A stretch of DNA of 11,449 bases from an uncultured Fimbriimonadales bacterium (GTDB taxonomy: Bacteria; Armatimonadota; Fimbriimonadia; Fimbriimonadales; GBS-DC), in contig CALGZO010000266.1 of the NCBI GenBank assembly GCA_937934465.1, forward strand, positions 1 to 11,449, in the 5' to 3' direction. The translations under genes were made by a program, and so were the position numbers. A model generated the notes under the pieces. It was not told the DNA's origin. It saw nothing but the letters and a program-made list of their open reading frames with translations, and ran no database searches. Below, one piece after another: positions 1-6,246 of the stretch; position 1 is the stretch's first letter, and each line of letters opens with the position of its first letter.

Positions 1-362
1 TCAATCCCTCACAGGTAGGCTACAAACGATGTGTACGAGGTAACGATGATTGGGTCTCTCAAGAGTTTCAATCCCTCACAGGTAGGCTACAAACCTGCCG
101 GAGATTAGACTGCGACAATTGGGACTATGGGTGTTTCAATCCCTCACAGGTAGGCTACAAACACGAATTCTTCTGATGATGGGCTGCTCGCGTCGCTGGT
201 TTCAATCCCTCACAGGTAGGCTACAAACACGGATTCGCCGATGAGGTTTACCTCGTTATTGACGCGTTTCAATCCCTCACAGGTAGGCTACAAACTCGGC
301 TCTGCCGGCTCCACTTACTTTTCACTGCCCGCGTTTCAATCCCTCACAGGTAGGCTACAAAC
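1..362 (-). CRISPR. CRISPR array, leader-proximal end (5 full + 1 partial repeat)
   Basis: Seen: a 30-bp repeat beginning GTTTCAATCCCT and ending GGCTACAAAC on the plus strand occurs at 65-94, 133-162, 199-228, 266-295 and 333-362. A first copy at 1-27 is cut by the window edge. All visible copies are identical. The spacers are 28-64 (37 nt), 95-132 (38), 163-198 (36), 229-265 (37) and 296-332 (37), and all differ. Known: repeats of this family, with an ATTGAAAC end on the other strand, accompany type I-B and type III systems, and that octamer becomes the 5' handle of the crRNA. Inference: the array is transcribed on the minus strand, entering at 362 and running left, so the spacer at 296-332 is the newest. 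Perfect repeats up to the right edge and a minus-strand promoter at 448-477 agree with this. No cas gene is present; the array continues past the left edge. I saw no protospacer for these spacers inside the window. Confidence 0.98.
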
Positions 363-363
363 C

Positions 364-393
364 AAGACGCCTTTGCGCCAGAGGCGTCTTTTT
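364..393 (+). terminator. Terminator-like hairpin at the leader/repeat junction
   Basis: AAGACGCCT (364-372) and AGGCGTCTT (382-390) form a perfect 9-bp stem with a 9-nt loop. On the plus strand a run of five T residues (389-393) ends the stem, giving an intrinsic-terminator shape. It starts one base after the last repeat. If the array is read on the minus strand as inferred, this would not be its own terminator. It would either stop plus-strand (antisense) transcripts leaving the array, or be a structured leader element present in the pre-crRNA. Shape certain, function uncertain. Confidence 0.5.
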
Positions 394-447
394 GAACTCA
401 AAAATGCGCCAGTTGTCAAGGTAAGTCGCCGTTGCGTTGACAGCAAT

Positions 448-477
448 ACTATACCCTATCGTTGTCGGTGAAGTCAA
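448..477 (-). promoter_or_regulatory. Putative leader promoter driving the CRISPR array
   Basis: On the minus strand a -35 box TTGACT (472-477) is followed after 18 nt by a -10 box TATAGT (448-453). This is close to the sigma-70 consensus and would start transcription near 441, about 80 nt before the first repeat, directed into the array. The direction agrees with the ATTGAAAC handle orientation of the repeat. It is a sequence match only. Confidence 0.6.
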
Positions 478-731
478 GGGGTGTCGTCGATCGGCGGCGG
501 ATTTGAACTCAAGTGGCAAAAAGTCGGCGATCGACGCATTTTGGGTTTTTGGCATACAGGATGTGGTGTGTGTGCAGCCGTGCAAAGCCCAACAGGTAGT
601 ATCTTGTCGTTTCAAGTGTCGTCGAACGAACGGTTAGTCAATAAATTGGCTACAGGCTCTACGATTTGCGTTGTGAGTCGTTGCGTCAGGGTGCGGCGTT
701 GGCAGTCGCGCGCTATCACGGCAAAGCGAGG

Positions 732-737
732 TATAAT
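732..737 (+). promoter_or_regulatory. -10 box (TATAAT) directly upstream of meaB
   Basis: TATAAT, preceded by GG, lies 10 nt before the ATG at 748, and no Shine-Dalgarno sequence lies in between. Transcription would start about 6-8 nt after the box, leaving a leader of only a few bases or none. No -35 match was found at 16-18 nt spacing; the nearest TTGGCA (699-704) is 27 nt away. The same GGTAYAAT motif precedes argB and serS. Confidence 0.5.
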
Positions 738-747
738 CGTGCCATTG

Positions 748-1698
748 ATGACGGCAGTGAAGACCGAGTTTGTAGACGAGTTAGCGCGCGGCGTGCGATT
801 GGGTGAGGTGCGTGCGATTGCGCGGGCGATTACACTGGTAGAGTCGCGCGAGCCTGCGCGGTTGGAGTTGCTGGCGCGCTTGTATGCGCACACGGGCAAA
901 GCGTTCAAGGTGGGCTTGACGGGCGCGCCGGGCGCGGGCAAAAGCACCCTCACCTATCAGTTGTTGCCGCGTTTGAAGGCGCGGGGCTATCGCGTGGGGG
1001 TGCTGGCGGTGGATCCGACCAGCCCGTTCAGCGGGGGCGCGATTTTGGGCGACCGTATCCGTTTCGATGAGGCGTTGGAGGGCGTCTATATCCGCAGCCT
1101 TGCCAGTCGGGGGAGCATCGGCGGTCTCTCGCGCGGCGTGCCGCCTGCCGTGCGCGTGCTGGAAGCGGCGGGCTACGATCTCGTGGTAATCGAAACCGTC
1201 GGCGCAGGGCAACTGCAGGTGGATGTGCGCTTCGTCGCCGATACCGTCGTGCTGACCCTTGTGCCCGAAGCAGGCGATGTGGTGCAGGCGATGAAGGCAG
1301 GCATCATCGAAATCGCGGATGTGTATGTGGTCAATAAAGCCGATCGGGAAGGAGCGACCCGTATGCGACTGGACTTGCGCAACGCGCTCGAACTCGGCGG
1401 CAAACCTAAAGGGTGGAACCCGCCGATTGTGCTGACCGAAGCCCTCTACGGCAAGGGCGTCGACGAGCTGGTGGAATATATCGAGGAACATAAGCAGTAC
1501 CAGCAGCAGACGGGCGCGTGGCGCACGCGCCGCCTGCAACAAATCGAGTGGGAGCTCCAGTCGATGGTGCATGACGCGCTGGAGCAGCAGGCGCATCGCG
1601 TGGCGCAATCGCTGTTCAGCGAGTCGGCGCGTGCGCGTATTCTGGACGGCGTCGAGAACCCGTACCCTGCGTTGCAAGCGTGGCTTGCGGGCGAGTGA
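748..1698 (+). CDS. meaB: MeaB/ArgK-family GTPase (methylmalonyl-CoA mutase chaperone type)
   Basis: The 316-aa product is a SIMIBI-class P-loop GTPase of the MeaB/ArgK family. Known members load and protect adenosylcobalamin in methylmalonyl-CoA mutase or related B12 mutases, in the cytoplasm. Seen: Walker A GAPGAGKST at residues 59-67; the family block VDPTSPFSGGAILGDRIR at about 88-105; the switch region ETVGAGQ at 149-155; and the base-specificity motif NKAD at 196-199. The C-terminal helical dimerisation segment is present, so the protein is full length. Start chosen at ATG 748 because homology-like sequence begins there and a TATAAT box lies 10 nt upstream; TTG 745 is an alternative. 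The usual neighbour, a mutase subunit, is not in the window. The gene converges on the terminase gene, with 8 bp between the stops. Family assignment is firm; the specific client mutase is unknown. Confidence 0.93.
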   Translation: MTAVKTEFVDELARGVRLGEVRAIARAITLVESREPARLELLARLYAHTGKAFKVGLTGAPGAGKSTLTYQLLPRLKARGYRVGVLAVDPTSPFSGGAILGDRIRFDEALEGVYIRSLASRGSIGGLSRGVPPAVRVLEAAGYDLVVIETVGAGQLQVDVRFVADTVVLTLVPEAGDVVQAMKAGIIEIADVYVVNKADREGATRMRLDLRNALELGGKPKGWNPPIVLTEALYGKGVDELVEYIEEHKQYQQQTGAWRTRRLQQIEWELQSMVHDALEQQAHRVAQSLFSESARARILDGVENPYPALQAWLAGE

Positions 1699-1706
1699 AG
1701 CGCGTG

Positions 1707-2930
1707 TTAGGGCGTGCGTTGCGCGCCGCTGGTGCGCACGGCGCCTTGCGCGGCGTGTGGCAGCGTCCATGCCGCCAGCGCGAGCGCAATCACAAGGTCG
1801 TCGTGGACGCCCTGCGCGGCTTGCAGCCGTGCGCCGCGCGCGGTCGGCGTCGCCTCGAAGTGGTACAGTTCGTGCAGCAGGTCGGGGTCGGGCAAGAGTT
1901 GCAGGCGCGCCCCTTCGAGCATCAGCGCGAGGTTCTCGATGAGGCTCTGTTTGAACGCTTGGGTGAAGACGACGCCTTCGGCGTGGGGCACGCCCGCTGT
2001 CTGCAGCGCCTCCAGCAGCGGGTCGCCGACGCCTGTGCGGTCGCACAGCACGCGCGTTGCTGCGTGCATCTGTATCCGTCGCGCCACGACCTCCACTTGC
2101 TCCGTCCACGATAGCCCCTGCCAGCGTCGGATGTCCAGCAGCGTCGCGCCTTCGCGCGAGCCGTGCAGAATCGCCAACGCCGTGTAGTCGTGCGAGCGCG
2201 CCCAATCCACCCCTGCGACGGTCAGCCCCTCAGGTTGCAGATGGAGCAGCAGCGCGCGATCGACCCACTCGGTACGGAAGACCTGCCCTGCTGCATCTAA
2301 GAACTGCGCGCCGTACTCGATTTGGAATTGTCGCTGCGTCATCAGGCTCGCCTGCATCTGCAGCACGGTCGGCGAGAGGAGCGGGTTGTGCCACGAGGGG
2401 CTGCGCAGGCTCCAGATGTGGACGCCGTCGTCTTGCCCTTGCTGGTAGAGCCGATAGAAGTAGTTCTTGCCGCGCGGGGTGGAGACGAGCGCGAGCTTAC
2501 CCCCCGTGTCGGCGAGCATGGGCGTGAGCACCTCGTGGACCACCTGTTCGGGCACATAGGCGGCTTCGTCCACGATGATGAGGTGCGCTTTGCGTCCGCG
2601 CAGGAGCATGCCGCCGCGTGCAGCGGAGCGCGCCCAGAGTTTGCCCTTGCCCAGCGTGAGTGTGGGCGCAGGCGTGCGACGCACGGTGGGGCGCGCCCCA
2701 GCGCGGTGCAGGAACTCCAACGCTCGCTCGAAGCCCAGCATCGCCTGCTCTTGCGAGGGGGCGACCAGCAGCACCTCGCGCGGCGCGTCGCCGAGCAGGG
2801 CGCGGGCAATCTCGGCGGCAATCACCTCCGTCTTGCCCCAACGCCTGCCACACGCCAGCACACGCACGGGCGCACGCGCCGCCAAAAACGCTTGCTGACC
2901 CAGATGAGGACGCCAACCTGAGAACATCAC
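1707..2930 (-). CDS. Phage-type terminase large subunit, stand-alone
   Basis: The 407-aa product has the full two-domain layout of a terminase large subunit, the ATP-driven motor and nuclease that packages phage DNA. Seen in the ATPase half: Walker A GRRWGKT (28-34), Walker B LIIVDEA (117-123) and the coupling motif STP (150-152). Seen in the RNase H-like nuclease half: GVDWARSHDYTA (about 240-251, Asp242), VLCDRTG (about 294-300, Asp297) and HDDLVIA (376-382, Asp377/378). The three acidic positions typical of the nuclease are therefore kept. Start GTG 2930 (or ATG 2927) has an AAGGAG site. Odd: no small terminase, portal, protease, capsid, integrase or lysis gene lies nearby. It sits between meaB and ksgA with GC-rich, neighbour-like composition, and 63 bp after ksgA on the same strand, so the two may be co-transcribed. 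It could be a prophage relic, part of a dispersed gene transfer agent, or a domesticated packaging motor. Confidence 0.9.
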   Translation of the reverse strand: MMFSGWRPHLGQQAFLAARAPVRVLACGRRWGKTEVIAAEIARALLGDAPREVLLVAPSQEQAMLGFERALEFLHRAGARPTVRRTPAPTLTLGKGKLWARSAARGGMLLRGRKAHLIIVDEAAYVPEQVVHEVLTPMLADTGGKLALVSTPRGKNYFYRLYQQGQDDGVHIWSLRSPSWHNPLLSPTVLQMQASLMTQRQFQIEYGAQFLDAAGQVFRTEWVDRALLLHLQPEGLTVAGVDWARSHDYTALAILHGSREGATLLDIRRWQGLSWTEQVEVVARRIQMHAATRVLCDRTGVGDPLLEALQTAGVPHAEGVVFTQAFKQSLIENLALMLEGARLQLLPDPDLLHELYHFEATPTARGARLQAAQGVHDDLVIALALAAWTLPHAAQGAVRTSGAQRTP

Positions 2931-2939
2931 TTCCCCCCG

Positions 2940-2945
2940 CTCCTT
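2940..2945 (-). promoter_or_regulatory. Shine-Dalgarno site of the terminase gene
   Basis: On the minus strand AAGGAG lies 9 nt before the GTG at 2930 and 12 nt before the ATG at 2927. The spacing favours the GTG start. The gene thus has its own efficient initiation site although it probably shares ksgA transcripts. Confidence 0.6.
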
Positions 2946-2993
2946 TTGCCAGCAGGCGCGCGGAACGGCAACCCAGTATTTGTGGCGCGAGGG

Positions 2994-3869
2994 CTACCCT
3001 GCGTGTTCGGGATAGAGCGTGCGCACGGTCTCTTGGGCAAGCGCGAGCCACTGCTCCAGCCGCAGCTCTTCCGCGCGTGCGTCGGTCGGGACGCCTGCGC
3101 GCCTGAGAATCGCGCTCGCGCGGTCGGCGTCGTCAAACAGGCTGGTCAGCGCGTTGCGTAAAGTTTTGCGACGCTTGCCGAACCCCGCGCGCGTCAACCT
3201 GAAGAACCACTTCTGCTCCAGCGGCGGCAAGCGGTCGGGCAGGGGCGTTAGGCGCACAATCGCCGAGTCCACCTCAGGTTGCGGATAGAACGCCGTGTTG
3301 GGCACGCGCCCCAGATACTCCGCCTGCGCGTGATACTGCACGAACAGGCTCAACGCGCCATACGCGGCGCTGCTCGGCGCAGCCGTCAGACGCTCGGCGA
3401 CCTCCTTCTGAATCGTCAGCACGATTACGGGGATGTGCGCCTTGTATTTGAGGAGGTGCTCCAGCAGGGGCGAGGTGATAGAGTAGGGGATGTTGGCGAC
3501 CACTTTCGCCTGCGGCTCGCCGCGCAGCAGTTCGGGCACGGGCTGGCTCAGCGCGTTCGCCTGAACCAGCGTGATGTTCTCAAGATGTTGCTCTTCCAGC
3601 ACCGCTTGCAGGATTGCCACGAGCCGAGCGTCCACCTCGACCGCGACGACTCGGCGCACGCGCTCGGCGAGCAGCAGCGTCAGCGCGCCCAAGCCGGGAC
3701 CAACTTCCAACACGGCATCGTCGGGCTGCAGGTCGGCGGCGTCCAGCACGCGCTGCGCCACACGCCGATCGGTCAGGAAGTTCTGACCCCAGCCCTTCGA
3801 CGGACGCACATGGTACGCCTGCAGCCACGCGCGTATCTGTCGCACCGAAAACGGGTTCACCTCGCTCAT
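2994..3869 (-). CDS. ksgA: 16S rRNA (adenine(1518)-N6/adenine(1519)-N6)-dimethyltransferase KsgA/RsmA
   Basis: The 291-aa product is the S-adenosylmethionine-dependent enzyme that dimethylates the two adjacent adenines in helix 45 of 16S rRNA during small-subunit assembly. Seen: the N-terminal substrate motif GQNFL (28-32); the SAM-binding glycine motif EVGPGLGALT (55-64); the catalytic NIPY motif (126-129) followed by SITSPLL; and the C-terminal FGKRRKTLRNAL block. Length is normal for the family. The frame stays open 26 codons further upstream, but that would run into argB. ATG 3869 gives the usual N-terminus beginning MSEVNPF and is preceded within 5 nt by TATTGT, a possible -10 box, with no Shine-Dalgarno. 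It is divergent from argB, with 20 bp between start codons, and upstream of the terminase gene on the same strand. Confidence 0.96.
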   Translation of the reverse strand: MSEVNPFSVRQIRAWLQAYHVRPSKGWGQNFLTDRRVAQRVLDAADLQPDDAVLEVGPGLGALTLLLAERVRRVVAVEVDARLVAILQAVLEEQHLENITLVQANALSQPVPELLRGEPQAKVVANIPYSITSPLLEHLLKYKAHIPVIVLTIQKEVAERLTAAPSSAAYGALSLFVQYHAQAEYLGRVPNTAFYPQPEVDSAIVRLTPLPDRLPPLEQKWFFRLTRAGFGKRRKTLRNALTSLFDDADRASAILRRAGVPTDARAEELRLEQWLALAQETVRTLYPEHAG

Positions 3870-3889
3870 CAGGTACAATAGTCTACCGT
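3870..3889. promoter_or_regulatory. 20-bp divergent promoter region between ksgA and argB
   Basis: Only 20 bp separate the two ATG codons. On the plus strand TACAAT (3874-3879) lies 10 nt before the argB ATG. On the minus strand TATTGT (3875-3880) lies 5 nt before the ksgA ATG, and TAGACT (3880-3885) lies 10 nt before it. The two -10-like boxes overlap in a near-symmetric TACAATA. Any -35 contacts would have to lie inside the opposite coding region; none is obvious. Both mRNAs would be leaderless or nearly so. Inferred from sequence only. Confidence 0.55.
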
Positions 3890-4750
3890 ATGGGCGTGTC
3901 CGATTCAGCAAAGTTTCAGGCTGAGGTGCTAATTCAGGCGTTGCCATATATTCAAAAGTGGAGCGGAGCCATCTTTGTCGTCAAGTACGGCGGCGCGGCG
4001 ATGAGCGACGCCAACGCCGCGCAGGTAATGCAAGACCTCGTGCTGATGCACTGCGTGGGCATCCGCCCCGTGCTGGTCCACGGCGGCGGTCCCGAAATCT
4101 CCGACCTGATGAAGCGATTGGGCAAGCAGCCCCAGTTCGTGGACGGCTTGCGTGTGACCGACGCGGAGACGATGGAGCTGGTGGAGATGGCGCTCACGGG
4201 CAAGACGAACCCGCGCTTGGTCGGCTTAATCCAGCAGCAGGGCGGACGCGCCGTCGGGATTTCGGGCAAGGACGGCGGTCTCATCCGCGCACGCAAGCTC
4301 GCCAGCGCGGTGGACTTGGGCTTCGTGGGCGAGGTGGCGAGCATCAACCCCGATGTGGTCTACACGGCGCTCCGAGGCGGCTACATCCCCGTCGTCAGCC
4401 CTGTCGGTCTGGGCATCGACGGCGCGACCTACAACCTCAACGCCGATTTCGCGGCGGGCGCGCTGGCAGGCGCGCTGGGCGCACAGAAGTTTATCCTGAT
4501 GACCGATGTGCCGGGCGTTCTCAGCGACGCCGACTCGCCCGACTCGCTGATTTCCGAGCTCACACGCGAGCAGGCGCAACGAATGCTCGACACAGGGCGT
4601 GTATCGGGCGGGATGATCCCCAAGCTCCAAGCGTGCCTGCACGCGCTGGAGAAGGGGTGTCCGCGCGCTCACATCCTCGACGGGCGCGTGCCGCACGCGC
4701 TGCTCATCGAGGTGTTCACCGATTCGGGCATCGGCACGATGATACGGTAG
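3890..4750 (+). CDS. argB: Acetylglutamate kinase (NAGK)
   Basis: The 286-aa product phosphorylates N-acetyl-L-glutamate with ATP, the second step of arginine biosynthesis, in the cytoplasm. Seen in order: VVKYGG (30-35) with the catalytic Lys32; the phosphate loop HGGGP (64-68); GLRVTD (86-91) with the substrate-binding Arg; NLNAD (182-186); DVPGV (206-210); and GGMIPK (240-245), in the usual amino acid kinase fold order. Known: an N-terminal helix of about 25-30 residues before the first strand marks hexameric, arginine-inhibited NAGKs. Such a segment (residues 1-27) is present, so feedback inhibition by arginine is inferred. ATG 3890 was chosen because of the -10 box 10 nt upstream; GTG 3896 is possible. 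No other arg gene lies in the window. Confidence 0.96.
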   Translation: MGVSDSAKFQAEVLIQALPYIQKWSGAIFVVKYGGAAMSDANAAQVMQDLVLMHCVGIRPVLVHGGGPEISDLMKRLGKQPQFVDGLRVTDAETMELVEMALTGKTNPRLVGLIQQQGGRAVGISGKDGGLIRARKLASAVDLGFVGEVASINPDVVYTALRGGYIPVVSPVGLGIDGATYNLNADFAAGALAGALGAQKFILMTDVPGVLSDADSPDSLISELTREQAQRMLDTGRVSGGMIPKLQACLHALEKGCPRAHILDGRVPHALLIEVFTDSGIGTMIR

Positions 4751-4768
4751 TCCACACGCCCCACACGG

Positions 4769-4774
4769 TACAAT
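4769..4774 (+). promoter_or_regulatory. -10-like box upstream of serS
   Basis: TACAAT, preceded by GG, lies 7 nt before ATG 4782, in the 31-bp gap after argB. A start of transcription 7-8 nt after the box would fall on the A of the ATG, giving a leaderless mRNA. No Shine-Dalgarno or -35 match was found. serS may also be read from argB transcripts. Confidence 0.5.
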
Positions 4775-4781
4775 TATGGGC

Positions 4782-6065
4782 ATGCTGGACTATCGAACGC
4801 TGCGCACAGAGCCTGACCGCGTGCGCGAAGCGCTGCAGAAGCGCGGCGAGACCGACGCCCTGCTGGACGAATGGCTCGCTCTGGACGCCCAGTGGCGCGA
4901 ACTCACCACCCAAGTGGAGACGCTCACCGCCGAGCAGAACCGCGTCTCCAAAGAAATCCCCCTGCGCAAGAAGGCGGGCGAGGACGCCGAACCGCTGCTG
5001 AACCAGCTGCGCCAACTCAAAGCGCAAATCGAGCAGCTGGAACACCAGCGACGCGCGGTGGAACACGAGCGCGAGGCGAAGCTGCTGCTGTTTCCCAACA
5101 TACCGCACGCCACGACGCCCGTCGGCGCGGACGCCAGCGCGAATGTGGAGGTGCGACGCGGCGGACAGCCCCACCCGATGCACTTCGAACCCAAACCCCA
5201 CTGGGAACTCGCAGAGCGGCTGAGCCTCATCGACTTCGAGCGCGGCGCGAAGGTCGGCGGCAGCGGATTCCACTTCTACACAGGGCTGGGCGCACGGCTC
5301 GAACGCGCCCTGATTAACTTCATGCTGGATATCCATACGCGCGAACACGGCTACACGGAGATATTCCCGCCGTTCCTCGTGCGCCCCGAAGTGATGGTCG
5401 GCACGGGGCAACTGCCCAAGTTCGAGGAGGAGATGTACCGCTGCGCCGACGACGCGCTCTACCTCATCCCGACGGCGGAAGTGCCCGTGACGAACCTCTA
5501 TCGCGACGAGATACTTCAGGCGGAGCAGTTGCCCATCTATCTGGCGGCGTATTCGCCTTGCTTCCGACGCGAGGCGGGGGCGGCAGGCAAAGCCACACGC
5601 GGACTGCTGCGCCTGCACCAGTTCAATAAGGTGGAGCTGGTCAAGTTCACGACGCCCGAAACCTCCTACGACGAACACGAGAAGCTGCTGCGCGACGCCG
5701 AGACCGTCCTGCAGCGGTTAGAGCTGCCCTATCGCGTTGTCGCGCTCTGCACGGGCGACTTGGGCTTCGCCGCCGCCAAGTGCTACGACCTCGAGCTCTG
5801 GTCGCCGGGCGTGCAGATGTGGCTGGAGGTGTCGTCGTGTAGCAACTTCGAGGCGTTCCAAGCGCGTCGGGCGAACATTCGCTACCGCCCCGAGCCGACA
5901 GCCAAGCCAGAGTTCGTGCATACCCTGAACGCCTCTGGCGTCGCCACGCCGCGCCTGATGGCGGCGCTTCTGGAGAACTACCAGCAACCAGACGGCAGCG
6001 TGGTCATCCCCGACGCCCTGCGCCCCTACATGGACGGCGTAAGCGTACTCAAGCCCAACCCGTAG
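4782..6065 (+). CDS. serS: Serine--tRNA ligase
   Basis: The 427-aa class II aminoacyl-tRNA synthetase charges tRNA-Ser (and tRNA-Sec where present) with serine, in the cytoplasm. Seen: an N-terminal helical arm rich in Glu, Gln and Leu (about 27-100), the coiled coil that grips the long variable arm of tRNA-Ser; motif 1 around EHGYTEIFPPFLVRPE (188-203); the serine-binding TAEVP loop (231-235); motif 2 from FRREAGAAGK (261-270) to RLHQF (277-281); LEVSSCSNFEAFQARR (348-363); and motif 3 from NASGVA (383-388) to LRPYM (413-417), including ENYQQPDG. Length is normal. ATG 4782 gives the family-typical MLDYRTLR start; ATG 4776 lies two codons upstream and almost touches the -10 box. The final base of the stop codon is the first base of the palindrome cluster that follows. 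Confidence 0.97.
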   Translation: MLDYRTLRTEPDRVREALQKRGETDALLDEWLALDAQWRELTTQVETLTAEQNRVSKEIPLRKKAGEDAEPLLNQLRQLKAQIEQLEHQRRAVEHEREAKLLLFPNIPHATTPVGADASANVEVRRGGQPHPMHFEPKPHWELAERLSLIDFERGAKVGGSGFHFYTGLGARLERALINFMLDIHTREHGYTEIFPPFLVRPEVMVGTGQLPKFEEEMYRCADDALYLIPTAEVPVTNLYRDEILQAEQLPIYLAAYSPCFRREAGAAGKATRGLLRLHQFNKVELVKFTTPETSYDEHEKLLRDAETVLQRLELPYRVVALCTGDLGFAAAKCYDLELWSPGVQMWLEVSSCSNFEAFQARRANIRYRPEPTAKPEFVHTLNASGVATPRLMAALLENYQQPDGSVVIPDALRPYMDGVSVLKPNP

Positions 6066-6231
6066 CACGGACATTCCTGTCCGTGCGCAGTGCCTACTGT
6101 AGCACGGACATTCTTGTCCGTGCATAGTGGCTTGGACAGCGTAGCACGGACATTCTTGTCCGTGCGAATTTTTGCTTGGACAAGACTGTCCAAGCCACGG
6201 GGTGTTGTTGCTTGGACAGGATTGTCCAAGC
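6065..6231. repeat. Cluster of five short palindromes between serS and the glycosyltransferase gene
   Basis: Five 22-bp palindromes, each with 9-bp arms around a 4-nt centre, lie within 167 bp. Type A (arms GCACGGACA and TGTCCGTGC): 6065-6086, centre TTCC; 6102-6123, TTCT; 6144-6165, TTCT. Type B (arms GCTTGGACA and TGTCCAAGC): 6174-6195, centre AGAC; 6210-6231, GGAT. A lone left arm of type B (GCTTGGACA) sits at 6130-6138, just before the third palindrome. Types A and B differ at two arm positions, with matching changes on both sides. Another type B copy lies at 11344-11365, so these are dispersed repeats. They may form hairpins at the serS 3' end, but there is no T-run to make them classical terminators. 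No gene lies in this stretch. Confidence 0.95.
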
Positions 6232-6246
6232 CACTGAAGATTTACT

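Larger units (their letters stand above)
363..747 (-). other. CRISPR leader (363 to ~480) and gene-free stretch up to meaB
   Basis: This gene-free stretch holds the presumed CRISPR leader and the upstream region of meaB. Seen next to the first repeat: a strong hairpin (364-390); an overlapping AT-rich palindrome with TTTTTGA at 389-395 and TCAAAAA at 398-404; and a direct repeat TGCGCCAG at 374-381 and 405-412, spaced 31 bp. Further right is a 9-bp inverted repeat, CGTCGATCG at 485-493 and CGATCGACG at 528-536. The string TTTGAACTCAA occurs at 391-401 and again at 502-512. No convincing protein-coding gene was seen. The meaB reading frame stays open back to 481, but the residues encoded upstream of 748 do not resemble MeaB. 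The exact right border of the leader cannot be set from one copy. Confidence 0.6.

Noticed and set aside
1..362. Self-targeting spacers aimed at the terminase or other genes of the window
   Set aside because: No stretch resembling any spacer was seen outside the array when reading both strands by eye.
364..393. Reading the hairpin as the array's own terminator, with the array transcribed on the plus strand
   Set aside because: The ATTGAAAC handle orientation and the minus-strand promoter at 448-477 both favour minus-strand transcription; kept as an alternative only.
699..704. TTGGCA as the -35 box for meaB
   Set aside because: It lies 27 nt from the TATAAT box, too far for a sigma-70-type promoter.
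481..747. N-terminal extension of MeaB by 89 residues
   Set aside because: The upstream residues do not resemble the family, overlap the inferred leader region, and the -10 box at 732-737 lies inside them.
781..2205. Long minus-strand open frame across meaB and the terminase gene; similar long antisense frames at 4716-5678 and 8117-9901
   Set aside because: They lie opposite strongly recognised genes, show Arg/Ala/His-rich low-information translations typical of antisense frames in GC-rich DNA, and match no family I recognise.
3870..3947. 26-residue N-terminal extension of KsgA
   Set aside because: It would overlap the argB start on the other strand; the conserved KsgA N-terminus begins at ATG 3869.
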